A DNA stretch of 64,000 nucleotides from Anastrepha obliqua (Eukaryota > Arthropoda > Insecta > Diptera > Tephritidae). Within the stretch, counting starts at the first letter, position 1. Each line of letters begins with the position of its first letter. Location: assembly GCF_027943255.1 (NCBI RefSeq), contig NC_072893.1, forward strand, positions 96,603,784 to 96,667,783. The letters are read 5' to 3'. This document shows positions 52,448 to 64,000 of this stretch, piece by piece. The position numbers were made by a program, and so were the translations under genes. The notes beneath the pieces are model-generated. The model did no database searches and was not told the origin of the DNA. It was given only the letters and a program-made list of their open reading frames with translations.

Positions 52448-53640
52448 TTTGTATTAGATTATAATTACAGTCGTTTGGTTTCTTGTTTGCATTTTTTTTT
52501 AAATCTCTCCAAACTCGTTATAAATTTACAACTTTCTTTACACTTTTCGGTAACAATTTTATTGAGGATCGAGTCGTTACCCAAAATATGTCGCACTAAC
52601 TGATAGATAAAATAGTGCTTTGATTTACCCTTAAATTCACTTCTCGATTATTCTACTTGTCACTTCCTTATCTATACGAAGGAAGTTTTGAACCAGTGGT
52701 TTGGAGTTGAACATGGCAAATTAAAAAAAATGTCCTAACCAGTAGAAAGAGTTGAAAACATTCAGAATTCATGCAACAATTATGATTTGATTTAGGACTT
52801 TTGTTTGTTCTGTAGCCTCAGAGCTTTTTTCTTTCTCCTTTACATACATTTTTAAAGACTAGTTCAATAATTCACTCAATTCTATTTAGTTGGTCACATT
52901 GACGGCGATTTTGATTACTGTTGGTGTTGGTTTCGCTCTCTCGCAACTGCAGTGTTGCCTAATTTTGGATATAAAAAAGCACTAAGCCCATTTAAAGATA
53001 AGAAAATACTAAACTTTTATTGAATTACTTAAAGAACTTTGTATGCGTGACAAATTTACTGTGTGCGCTTTTTAAAGTAAATGTGCTATGGTTATCTACA
53101 ATAGACCGTACGAAAAAAACAGAGCTTTAAAAGTATAACCTTGTATTTAAAACTTATATAAATAGAATCTTTTTAAAAAAACCGAATTTTTTAAAATTAT
53201 AAATTTTTTTGTTACAGTTTTGGAAACTTTAAATTAAAAAAAGAAACAAAAACCAAGCGCAAAAATTTTCGCATTTTGTGTAAAAGCAATAAATTTATTG
53301 CGAAGAGTAAAGATTTGGTAAAACTACACAACTGCACCAATATGACGTCCGCACTCCCTGATGAGCGCAATCTAGTTTCTTGTTTATAACGCATATGAAA
53401 TAAACGGAAAAATCGAAGAGATTTTAAACCCACAAATTGAAATTTATGGCGAAGAGATATGTGAAAAAAATATTACATAATAAGATTTAATAAGATTATC
53501 TTCTTTTCTCTTTTTCAATTAATAGGAACAAAAATCCAGCGAATCATTTAAATCGATACAATCGATTTTGCATTTATCCAATATCCTTTATTCAAATTAT
53601 CTTTTCAAATTTGTGTTATTTATTGCGATGTATGAGATGT
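52448..53640. other. unassigned sequence
   Basis: No element or gene recognised. Confidence 0.45.
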
Positions 53641-53645
53641 ACATA

Positions 53646-54458
53646 GAGTCTTTGTCAGAAGAAAAGAACCGGCTTTTTTCTTGTAATATATTTCATTCTG
53701 CTTTTTGCTGCCTAATAGTCCCATTGAAGGGCTACGACGACAGTGCTAACTCAGGTTAGTGTCGTTCAAAACTTTCCCGTAAACGCAACCAAACAAAAAT
53801 GAGTGAGAAGTACGCAAAGCGTTTTGAGGCGGTATTTTTATGCACGCATTCGAAAGGCCAAAGTGATTACAAAATTTAAAAAGTTGATTGTGATGTAGAA
53901 TTAACGGTATAAAGTGTACACAAATGTTGATGACTTTTCCGAGCGTGGCTTGAAGCGCGTGACGACAAAAAAGCAGGATAAAGTGATCATCCAACTTTTT
54001 AAGCGGGACCCTTCTTTGTGACTACGCCACGCACAATCAGTTCATGATAAAAAGGGAATAGATGTGACTATCAACACCATCGAACGACGACTGAAGGAGG
54101 CGAATATGTTCTACCGACCCACATCATCAAAACCACTGCTCTTTTTGAAACACATTGAGAAACAACAAAAAAAGAAAATGGCGTCACAGTAATGGACTGG
54201 CCTTCCCAGTCCCCAGACGCCTACCCCATTGAAAATGTGTGGGGAATTATGAAAACGCATCTTTCCCCAGTCCATGATTTAAAGCAACTCTGCTGCCAGA
54301 TTATACTCGACAACGATGAAGACTACCGGCTTATTGATTAATTGCGACTCGTAGTTTTGTATGTACATACTTTTATGTAAAAAATTTTTTAAATATACAT
54401 ATATACCATATTTTATTCTTCATGAATAATCGCGGTTCCTTTTTTCTGACACAGACTG
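53646..54458 (+). mobile_element. Tc1-like transposon, internally deleted
   Basis: Inverted ends GAGTCTTTGTCAGAAGAAAA (left) and CAGTCTGTGTCAGAAAAAAG (reverse complement of right), both continuing into 'gaaccg', flanked by TA at 53644-53645 and 54459-54460. Length about 813 bp, about half a full Tc1-like element. The middle of the transposase gene is missing. Confidence 0.85.
53800..54342 (+). pseudogene. Tc1-type transposase remnant (DD34E group)
   Basis: Begins MSEKYAKRFEAVFLCTHSKG at about 53800, in several frames. SERGLKRVTTKKQDKVIIQL then FKRDPSL is the second HTH, and VTINTIERRLKEANMFYR the linker. The catalytic first and second Asp regions are deleted. MDWPSQSPDAYPIENVWGIM near 54192 is the end motif 'WPaqSPDlNPIENlWg' with the third acidic Glu. 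The last frame reads DDYRLID-stop or a close equivalent near 54340. Confidence 0.83.
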
Positions 54459-54460
54459 TA

Positions 54461-56862
54461 TGTTGGTGTTGAGTTAAGTACTATAGGAAGCACTAATTAA
54501 AAAAATATGAAAATATTCTTCTATATATTCATAGGATTTAAGTTAAACTAAGATTTTTCGAAACGCATTCAAAATTGAAATCTGAAAGAATGGTATTTTA
54601 AAAGTACATTTTAAACATGTTTTAAAAAATATAATTAACGCCAACATTTATCTTTAATATCTTTTCGAATTCTATATAAATATCTTGTAATTGATGGTCC
54701 TTTGGAAAAAATCTTGAGTACTTGTTAAAAAACCAAATATGCAGATTTACTAAATATTAAGTCCTAATACAATAGAATACTGTAATGAGTATAGTAGTAA
54801 AAGATGTTACAGAAATAAAACGAGTGAATCAACAAAGCACTCGAGCTGCAGAAAGCTTAATGTGCTAACTTTAACGGCCACGGTCCGAATTGCGAAAAAT
54901 TTCATTCGACGAGTTTTTAATACAAAAGAAATAAGATGAGGGAAATTAAAAAAAAAACATTGATGCGTTGGGACAGTCTAATGTATACTTATAATATGTT
55001 TGAAATCAAAATCAAATCTTTTACATCGTCAGCCTTGTTATCTAATTGCCACATAACGTATATTGGCAACAACTTTGGTTCTGGAACAGGGGATCCCACG
55101 TTTAGTTGCCGCTGCGGATTTAAGACCCTTCTCGTAAAAACAGTTGCCATTAGTTAGCGGCCTTTCACAAAATATAAGTGCATTTAATCATTAAAATATT
55201 TCATTACGCCCAAAACGCACTTAACGCATTAATACCATACATTTCCAGCACAAACCCACTTACATACATATATTGCACGCGACACGAAAATTGCCAACAA
55301 CCACAGCAGCCATAACAAATGCAACAAATGTATTCAGCGCCAACATTGCACTGCATTTCACGACATAACAGTTGAGTAACTCATACATGAGAGAGCTGGA
55401 GTGTACTCAGAATGCGGAATTTCACCCACAGCAGCTGCTCAACGACATGACGCTCTTCACATTGTAAATATGCCGAAAAGGATAAAGACTCAACAACACA
55501 ACGTCAATGCGGCAGACATCCGCCAACAGACAAATAGTCAGTTGAATAGTTAAGGCGCACTGTGGAAGTGCAACAATAACAAAAAAGAAAGGCACAAGAA
55601 TGTATACGCAACTTGATTAAATGGTTTGGATACGAAGCGGCAATGCTATGATGGAGAGTGTGGGTTGAGGTAGTGGTGCAGCAGAGAGAGCGGGGGAGTA
55701 GAAAAGGACGGCACAAAGCGCAGAGCATTTCAAGCTGTCAGCCGACAGACAAACGGATTACTTAAGCGCTTAATCCAGCAACACGATACGCTGCTGAATG
55801 GCAATCTGCTAAAGCTACTGCTACTGTTGTAGAACGGCTGAAGGACGTACAAGTTACTCGTATACCTACATACATATGTATGTGGGAGCCATGTGCACTT
55901 ATGTATAAGTATGCATACATGTCCACATACAAGGCACCAGTTGGCTGAATGGTCGCTAACAATTTGAAGTGAAAACAAAAATAAAGAAATAAATAATATG
56001 TTTCAAAAGTAAATATGCGTTTATGTGTATGAATGTTTGTATGTAAATATAAATAAGCAAATAAATAGCAACTAAAGGCCATTACTTGCATATTTTCTTA
56101 TGCGAATTAAAAATGCAGGCAGATGTGCGTACTACATTGGCAGCCAGCGTTCGTAGTTAACTTAAGTGGATATGCGCTTGAATAATGTATTCGGAAAAGT
56201 GCAGCAACGTACTTGAATACACACACATATTCATACAGAAATAAGATAATGCACGTATGCGACAGTGACAGATTTTTTCCTTTCGGGCTCTCAACGCATT
56301 GCGTCGTGTGCTCCGATACATTGTAGAAATGCCAAGTCTCAAGGATAACACTGAGCTGAAGGATAGTATTAGTTGAGAGGAAAACAAAAATAATTAAATA
56401 TTTATGCATGTAGATATATAGAGCATTTGTAAAAAACGATTTCCTATATCCTCTCCACAAATATACTTTGGCAAATATTTCAGTATCAAAATATTTTCAT
56501 AAAATGTTATTCTAACTTCGTAGGAATACATCAGCGTGACACAGTTATTGCCAGGGAACGGAATATTGGCAAAATGCTAGATATTTCAGAGACATAAATA
56601 AATATATTTAAATAACAGTAGATAATTCCGATTCTCAAATGTGTAACACTCACAGTTATTTCGCATTCGTATGCTATTCGGCTTAATTCATATACAACTC
56701 TCATCAGTGCTAGTTAAGGAATGATTTCATTCACAAATAATAAATAAAACTAGTTAAGTAAATTCTAAGTATAATCATGCAGGGCTGAACAAATCCAAGC
56801 ATATTTTAAGACTAACAAAAGATAAACATGTTTTTCCTAAACAGCAAACAAAGAAACTAATA
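54461..56862. other. unassigned intergenic sequence
   Basis: Longest stretch without a recognisable element (about 2.4 kb). It holds CATA/TATG-rich text near 55860-55930 and several overlapping short frames. Confidence 0.5.
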
Positions 56863-56864
56863 TA

Positions 56865-57739
<875 letters not shown>

Positions 57740-57741
57740 TA

Positions 57742-58431
57742 CATGTCGGGTACCTAAAACAGCAAGATGAGGCATAAGTATAAATACGACTGTCAAATAT
57801 GTTGGCAGTCAGTCCAGTATTAACATAGTGTTAAGAACTACCCTAAAATTAAATTCATAAAAATAAATATTTATATATTTTCCAAAGGCAAGCAAGTCTT
57901 TAACTATCTTTCAAGTCTTTAACTTGCTTGGGTGGTATTGATTAGACTTTATACATACATACATACATATGTTTTATGAATGCATTTATGTACATACATA
58001 TGTATGTATACGAGAACCAGCTGATAACACAATGGGCTAAAGTACTTAGCAATGTTAGCATTTCACGTTTTCGTAACTCACTTTTATTATAAACACCCGC
58101 ACTGTTATTTAGTTCATTAACAAAGAAAGTGTTGATAAAACCACAGAAATAATCGAAGTTGTCGGTACATTAGTAGTCATAGCATCACCCAAGAGCTAAA
58201 GACCGAACAGAAAAAAATTTTAAAACATTTGCGCGAAAATTTTACGCAAAAATAATTGATTTATTTTTGCCCAATATTACTATATTGAGTACCTTGTTTT
58301 TTATTTTTAAAGGGAGTTTTTGTTTTTTTTTTTAACCATAAACATTTATTGTATACACTTTTGAGATTTGATCATATTGTGCTAAGTTAATTTGTTGAAT
58401 TATTTATTTGAATTTAACAGATTTTAGGAGA
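57742..58431. other. unassigned spacer
   Basis: Short CATA/TATG runs near 57950-58010; no gene recognised. Confidence 0.5.
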
Positions 58432-58755
58432 TATATATATATATAATTGGCACGTACACCCTTTTTGGGTGTTTGGCCGAGCTCCTCCTCGTATTTGTGG
58501 TGTGCGTCTTGATGTTGTTCCACAAATGGAGGAACCTACAATTTCAAGCCGACTCCGAACGGCAGATATTTTTTATGAGGAAATTTTTCATGGCAGAAAT
58601 ACACTCGGAGGTTTGCCATTGCCTGCCGAGGGGCGACCGCTATTAGAAAAATGGTTTTCTTAATTTTGGTGTTTTCACCGAGATTCGAACCAACGTTCTC
58701 TCTGGGAATTCCGAATGGTAGTCACGTACCAATCAATTCGGCTACGGCGGCCGCC
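58432..58755 (-). repeat. tRNA-derived SINE, full length
   Basis: Head at the right: GCGGCCGCCGTAGCCGAATT (A box region), GTTGGTTCGAATCTCGGTG (B box). Core and 3' half complete, (TA)n tail at the left (58432-58446). Among the best preserved copies in the window. Confidence 0.9.
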
Positions 58756-58769
58756 GTTAGAAGATACCG

Positions 58770-59640
58770 TAGTATAATATTATTAAGTGTTAGTGTTTGT
58801 GAAGGTGCTTCAGGGCTTTCAATTTTAGTGTCTATAATTCGAACTTATTTAACGTATCACAATGTTAAAATAAATTTTTATCATAATTTTTATTCAACTT
58901 TTTGTTTTATTATAAAGTCATTCTTTCAAATTACATTCTGTCAAATTTTTTAAGGTTTGACGTTATTTTTATACTCTTAAACTAATTTTATTAAGTTTTT
59001 GAATTTCTACTCTTATAATTACTTCTAGTCGATCTATTAATAAGTATAATAATTATAAGAACTTTTTGGAATTTGGTAGGATACATTTGTTTGTATTTTA
59101 TGTATTTGTTGAAAGAAGTTTAATTGCTATTTAATTTTGGTTTTTAACTTGGGGGTATCAACCTGAACACTTATAAGCTAGAATTTATCGTTTATTACAT
59201 TCTTTGCTTGGTCTTTTTACCTACAAACTTGCATATTGGTAGAAATTTTTTATTTATACAATACTTTAATGACATTAAATTTTGATCTTTTACTGAATTG
59301 TGTAACTTGTTATGATTTACTTTATTTAACTTTAATTTTGTTTTTTTTTAGTTAAATTACCTATATTTTTAGTTCACTTATGATTACCTAAAGCTCACGT
59401 AAAAGCATCCGAATGGGTCAATAATTTTACCAGGGAGTGCATTTGGATTATTGGATTATTTTGTGTTTATATGGGCTATTACGGGTTTCTTCCCTTTACA
59501 AGTTAGAGGAATAACGTATAATTATATTTCAATTAGTATTCGATTAATTGGAGGTGTTTTAATTAGCTTAGTTTGCTTACGGCTAACTGATTTAAAAGCT
59601 TTGATTGCTTATTCTTCTTAAAGTATTCCTCCATTGTTAG
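58770..59640 (+). pseudogene. nuclear mitochondrial insertion: ND4L end and ND4 first half
   Basis: SVCEGASGLSILVSIIRT near 58795-58850 matches the mitochondrial ND4L C-terminus. ND4-like pieces follow in order: TWGYQPEHL near 59150, FLVKLPIFLVHL then LPKAHVKAS near 59345-59410 (with the mitochondrial Trp codon TGA-type stops), and [20 protein letters not shown] then YSS near 59550-59620. Several frameshifts and stops show it is a nuclear pseudogene copy. ND4L directly followed by ND4 is the insect mitochondrial order. It begins about 20 bp from the SINE head. The gene symbols would be nad4L and nad4. Confidence 0.9.
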
Positions 59641-60498
59641 ATGTCTAGCTTCAGCAAGAATTCTCTTGGTTGGATAAGTAATGGATGCTCGAATACTTCT
59701 ACCTGCAGCTAAATGTAAATAGAATGGGTTAACTATTCGCAGTTTTGCTTTAGCACAGATTCCGTAGATGCTTAGACCATAGTAGATTTTTGATTGAATT
59801 GGAACTATTACAAACCAAATTGAAACAAAATACTTTTAACAAACATACATAAGTGAAGAAACAGTTTATGCAATTTAAATAACTCATGTTTCTAACATGG
59901 GCACAGTAATTTCTGAAGGTTATATCGGAAGGAGTTGCAATGATAGGAAGTTCACCTTGACTTTGTGTTGTTGCTTTTGATTTTATCTTCTCTGTTTTGT
60001 ATTTGAATCTTCAAAAATGTTAAATATAGAGGAAGAATGCTTAGCATTGGAAAAAGTACATGTTATTGTTGTTGGAAATTTAGGAATTTGTTTAAGCTGT
60101 TGAAGGTACTTTACAATTGCTATGGCCATGCTATTGAAATGATTTGCATCGCACTGGATGTTAATAAAATTGCTGACCACGACTTCTATACTAAGCGATG
60201 CCTATAGTCTCTGATCGATCTTATAAATCGAATATGAGTAAAATCGCCCCGGGTGGAGTAGTTGTTTAGAAACGTTTTTTGAAAATTAATTTGTGCACAT
60301 GGGCACTTCCTTGAGGCGTTCTCTTTTGAGTTAAAAATTCTCAAATGCCTCATTGGGCACGTATATTTAACATGAATTTAAAATGTCGGTCGTATATACA
60401 TACATATGTAAATATTTACAGCATGCGATGGACAAATAAACAATAACAATACGTAAATACTTTTCCCTCCGAGACAGCAGCGGCATAATTGGCCTAAT
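59641..60498. other. unassigned sequence
   Basis: After the ND4 match ends, the text is no longer recognisable as mitochondrial. No gene found. Confidence 0.45.
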
Positions 60499-60500
60499 TA

Positions 60501-60824
60501 CAGTACAATCGTGATAGTCCGACATTTCTTAATCCGACACGTTCGGTAATCCGACAACCTCATAACGTCTATGGATGCAATTGGCATTATTTTATTTTGA
60601 TCAGTCGTAGCAGAGCAGCAGAGGGGGATTGTGTTTTGTTTCCCGGTCACAACGTATTTGTCATTAAATTTGAACGACGCCAGTTCTCTCGCGATTTCTG
60701 ACGGTGTTGATGTGATTTTTTTCTGTCTTTTCAAGTCATTAAATGGAACCTTCGATAGTCCGGAATATTTGATAATCCGACAACGAGTCGGTCCCGTATG
60801 TGTCGGACTATCACGATTGGACTG
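60501..60824. repeat. pogo-like MITE
   Basis: Inverted ends CAGTACAATCGTGATAGTCC (left) and CAGTCCAATCGTGATAGTCC (reverse complement of right), each continuing GACA, flanked by TA at 60499-60500 and 60825-60826. 'aatccgaca' and 'agtccgg' motifs repeat inside both ends. Length 324 bp. CAGT ends, TA targets and subterminal repeats are pogo-group features. A minus-strand frame inside carries NDLKRQKKITSTPSEIAREL, possibly a leftover of the parent gene. Confidence 0.85.
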
Positions 60825-60826
60825 TA

Positions 60827-61137
60827 ATTGCAAAATATTACTGTGAACAAGGTATTATATTTTTTTTAACGGGCAGCATAGCGATATGTATTTTTTATAA
60901 ATACCTATAAGTATAATATGCAGTTTTACACCCAAAAGTGTGAAAAGCTAACAGCTACAGCTACATATTAACCAGTAATGGACATTTATAATAAAAATAT
61001 TATTTTTTAAAGTCAACATAAGCACAATCGGCAAAAAAATTGATTGGACGATTTAAATTTATCGGACTTAACTTAAACAAATATACAAAACATTTAGTAT
61101 TACTTTGGACACATAAGAAATAATTAAACTCCCAAGC
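60827..61137. other. unassigned spacer
   Basis: Nothing recognised. Confidence 0.45.
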
Positions 61138-61614
61138 CCGTGCATTAGGCCGGGTCGATTTGTGGGGAGGCAAAAAAATCGCCCATTGCTCTGTGAAAAT
61201 CATTTTCTAGGGATCAGAATAAGAAACTTTGCCGAAGGAACCATACCTCTAAAAGGAATTCTGATGTCCCCCAATTTGGGTCGAACTTTTTAGTTTCTTT
61301 TCTCATGTAAAGGCCAAAAATGGTGATATTTTGAAATTATTGTATGGGGAACCCCCCAGGGGAGTTCCAGGGGATGTGCCACTGGCATGGGTGGATCGGC
61401 CGTCCAAAGTTAGTGGGGGTCGGTCATACATTTGAACTCGATTGGAGCACTCTAATTGGGTCAAAGTGGGATTTTTCGTTCGACCCAAATTGGGGGACAT
61501 CAGAATTCGTTTTAGAGGTATGGTTCCTTCGGCAAAGTTTCTTAATTTGATCCCTAGAATACGATTTTCACAAAGAAATGAGCGATTTTTAAATCGACCC
61601 GCCCTACCGTGCAT
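61138..61614. repeat. hAT-like MITE with long inverted repeats and 8-bp target duplication
   Basis: Element 61146-61606. Ends TAGGCCGGGTCGATTTGTGG and (minus) TAGGGCGGGTCGATTTAAAA. The two arms stay alignable for well over 100 bp (GTGAAAATC, TTCTAGGGATC, GCCGAAGGAACCATACCTCT, AATTCTGATGTCCCCCAATT). Flanked by CCGTGCAT at 61138-61145 and 61607-61614. An 8-bp duplication with a TAGG start fits hAT (or P) superfamilies. A second copy is at 23562-23962. Confidence 0.9.
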
Positions 61615-61925
61615 GCATTCCCATGATTTTGTTCCGATTTTACTTGATGGGTTTTTGATTAATGAAATAAACTAAACTTAGGTAGTGAAATGGACCTTCT
61701 TTGCCTTATTCATTCTGTGGGCGCTAAGACGCATTATTTTGTAGCAAGACTATTGTTCAGGAATTCCCCTTGCCTTACTACTTTTTCTTTCGTTTATAAC
61801 ATACCAGGATGCGAAATACGTACAGTGATCAAAATAGTCCCATCCCAGAAATTTAGAACAGGTTACTCACTGAAGACGTTCTTCTTTTGTATAACGCTTT
61901 CTATGTATAAGCCAATTGGTAAAAA
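61615..61925. other. unassigned spacer
   Basis: Nothing recognised. Confidence 0.4.
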
Positions 61926-61929
61926 AATG

Positions 61930-62100
61930 TTCAGTTAGTCTGTTGTATTAATGTAGCAAAACCATTTGATGCGATTGACCATAATATTTAAATTAAAGCT
62001 AAATTCTGCAAGTTTCCGTGGAACTATGCTGAACTGGTTCAAATCCTGCATAACGAATACAGTTCAAAGAGTCAAGAATGACAATGATCTGCTCCCAGGG
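61930..62100 (+). pseudogene. non-LTR reverse transcriptase scrap
   Basis: CINVAKPFDAIDHNI (palm with the first Asp, usually 'D..KAFD.idH.iL') then in the next frame RGTMLNWFKSCITNTVQRVK, the following 'g..l.Wf.syl.nr.Q.V' segment. Truncated by the SINE that starts at about 62110. Confidence 0.7.
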
Positions 62101-62109
62101 ACCTGGTCT

Positions 62110-62416
62110 ACCCGCCGTAGACGAATGAGTTGGTACGCGACTACCATTCGGAAGACGTAGGTTCGAAATTCTGTGAAACAGCAATATGAAGAAAAAGTTT
62201 TTTCTAATAGCGGTCGCCCCTCGGCAGGCAATGGCAAACCTCCGAGTGTATTTCTGCCATGAAAAAGCTCCTCGTAAAAAATATCGGCCGTTCGGAGGCA
62301 GATTGAAGCTGTAGGTCCCTCCATTTGTGGAACAACATCAAGACGCACGCCACAAATAAGAGGAGGAGCTCGGTCTAACACCCAAAACTGGTGTAAGCGC
62401 CAATTATATATATATA
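62110..62416 (+). repeat. tRNA-derived SINE, full length
   Basis: Head CCCGCCGTAGACGAATGAGT (A box region) and GTAGGTTCGAAATTCTGTG (B box with changes), core 'ctaatagcggtcgcccctcg', 3' half 'ccatttgtggaacaacatca' and a (TA)n tail. Plus orientation, inserted in the RT scrap. Confidence 0.88.
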
Positions 62417-62835
62417 CCTATAACCATTTTGAAAATCCGCAAAAGCCGAGCCCACCACCTGCACTGACACACTCTCAGCAAATCGAGCAATTGGCTACAC
62501 GTAACCCAGTTACAACGCAACAACGGAAAATCTCAATTCCCTTATTTAATTCGAACACAAATCCCAGCTGATGTGGATCGCAAGCCGGAATCAAAAGCAA
62601 AAAAGCTGGAAAATTCGCACTAAAAGTGAAATGCAGCAATAACATGCAACTACATACTACGAAATTCCAAAAACAATATACATGTAAATGTAATTGTGTA
62701 AATGTGAAGATCATTCCACTAAGGCTAGAACACACTCACCAGAACCTAATGAAATAAAGAGAAGCAACATTGAAATGATTATGTAATCTAAATAAAACGT
62801 TCACAAAACAATTACCGAAGAAATTGAATTACCTC
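62417..62835. other. unassigned spacer
   Basis: No gene or element recognised. Confidence 0.45.
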
Positions 62836-62839
62836 TGTG

Positions 62840-63395
62840 AGTTCCAATCTAAGGTGGATGACAAATATGTAGAAAAAAAATTACCAAAAAGTGCTACTTT
62901 AGACTAAGAGCTAATTCAAAAACCAAACCGTCTCTCGACGTATAGGCATCACTCTTTATAAGTCTCCCCCATGACAGTCCTATTGTGTGGCGCATAAGCT
63001 TAGACGATGATAACAGACGCGGCGGTACTTGGAGTCTTTGAGAGAAAAATGCTGCGGAAGATTTGTGGACCTTTGCACGTTCGTGACGATGGAGGAATGA
63101 GCTGTATGAGATTTATGGCGAAATAGAGATCTAAACGCTCTATTGGATGGGTCGTACCATCCGAATGAACACAAGCTTTCCGGCTCTAAAAGTGTTCGAT
63201 GCGGTATCAGTTGGTGGTAGCAGAGGAAGAGGAATGCTTTCTCTGCGTTGGAGAGATCAGCTGAAGAAAGCCTTGACTTTGCTTGGTGTGTTCAACTGTC
63301 GCCGGTTAGCACTAGAAAGAAACAACTGGCGCTTTTTGTGAAATTCGGCAAAAGTCGGTTAAGCGGTTATCGCGTCAATCAAGAAGAAAATTTCA
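62840..63395 (+). pseudogene. RTE-clade LINE copy 3, 3' end, most decayed
   Basis: Matches the 49.6-50.17 kb copy: 'caaaaagtgctactttagac', 'acttggagtctttgagagaa' and the frame from 63147: GRTIRMNTSFPALKVFDAVS, GGSRGRGMLSLRWRDQLKKA, ending near 63340 with 'cgcgtcaatcaagaagaaaa'. Several small deletions and frameshifts; the RLRWLGHV motif is degraded. Confidence 0.85.
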
Positions 63396-64000
63396 AGTAA
63401 CCAATAACATGAACTCACAAATAGATCGAGCAATAGGAGCGTTGAAATAAACGGAAGTAAATTACTAAGAGAACTTAAGGGAACCCCAGATCTCAGAAGA
63501 AAAACAGCGACTGCCGCAGCACACCCGCTTCAGCACTAATCGGTTACAGGTAGTAAATTTAAAGTTTTATGTTCGAAAGAGTATGTTTAGAGTATTTTAG
63601 AGTAGTTATGGGGAAATGAAAAAAGTAGGTTTGAAGTAGATTTGACAATCTACCCTAAAGGTCCTGTTGGAGGTACCATAATCATAACGACATAAATTTG
63701 CTGACCAACTCTACCTATGGGCAACACTGTAATCGATTAGAGAAGGATGGAATTGAATTCAATTTTGGATTTTCGCCGTAATCATAGCCAACTGATTGTT
63801 GACTTATGAATAAATTACTAACTTCCTCGTCACTGCTCATGCTGTTATCTGCTCTTTAGTTTCTGCACTTGCGAAATGAACAAATATAGCTGCGTATGGC
63901 TACGGCACCATTAGTAAATATAGTTATGCGTAACACTACGGTGAAAGTTATGGCGTTCTGGTACGAGTATGACGGCTCTAATTTAACCTTCAAGCTCTGT
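63396..64000. other. unassigned sequence to window end
   Basis: No gene or element recognised. Confidence 0.45.

Noticed and set aside
59641..60180. Further mitochondrial sequence after ND4
   Set aside because: After KALIAYSS the text no longer follows ND4 in any frame; composition alone is not enough.

Overview
The window looks like intergenic nuclear DNA of a dipteran insect, most likely a tephritid fruit fly. It is AT-rich and I find no intact host gene. It does hold a dense, nested graveyard of transposable elements: mariner, Tc1, DD41D, maT-like, pogo/Tigger, piggyBac-like TTAA elements, a hAT-like MITE, Jockey, I/LOA and RTE non-LTR retrotransposons, and a tRNA-derived SINE. It also holds a nuclear copy of mitochondrial ND4L-ND4 with dipteran-type protein sequence. 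The species assignment is inference from element content.

Layout. 1-0.7 kb: right end of a piggyBac-like element. 1.07-2.55 kb: a TTAA element with GGGGGGTAACG ends containing a second MITE and a SINE. 4.7-5.4 kb: a palindrome-bearing TTAA MITE. 5.5-6.7 kb: mariner. 6.7-7.8 kb: Jockey. 8.25-8.8 kb: RNase-H-type LINE piece. 9.5-10.8 kb: a second mariner. 12 kb: DD41D relic and SINE head. 13.9-14.4 kb: possible MITE. 15.4-17.3 kb: LINE 3' end followed by a Helentron-like repeat. 17.9-22.85 kb: an almost full-length but decayed I/LOA-type LINE split by a DD41D transposon. 23-24.3 kb: DD41D relic, hAT-like MITE and SINE. 25.5-27.6 kb: Jockey. 28.6-29.4 kb: LINE. 29.6-30.4 kb: TTAA element twin 1. 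30.85-31.27 kb: RTE 3' end. 32.8-34.8 kb: mariner split by TTAA twin 2. 35.3-36.1 kb: SINE and maT-like relic. 37.1-38.8 kb: LINE with telomere-like tail, split by a fold-back mariner fragment. 38.8-40 kb: mariner. 40.3-42.2 kb: SINE, Tigger end and Tigger element. 42.3-43.3 kb: two unassigned minus-strand ORFs. 43.5 kb: SINE. 44.67-45.95 kb: an apparently intact mariner. 48.7-50.2 kb: DD41D scrap and RTE. 53.6-54.5 kb: Tc1. 56.9-57.7 kb: internally deleted mariner. 58.4-59.6 kb: SINE and mitochondrial insertion. 60.5 kb: pogo-like MITE. 61.1-61.6 kb: hAT-like MITE with an 8-bp target duplication. 61.9-63.4 kb: LINE scrap, SINE and RTE 3' end.

What is special. One mariner (44673-45951) keeps an uninterrupted 346-348 aa transposase, a DD34D triad, matching 27-bp inverted repeats and TA duplications, so it is the only candidate for a live element. 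Two unrelated TTAA elements carry perfect or near-perfect 18-19 bp palindromes at their ends, as piggyBac does. Two copies of a 734-bp TTAA element are nearly identical, and one of them splits a mariner gene exactly at a TTAA inside a codon pair. The remaining elements are broken by stops, frameshifts or deletions, and several have lost a specific catalytic residue.
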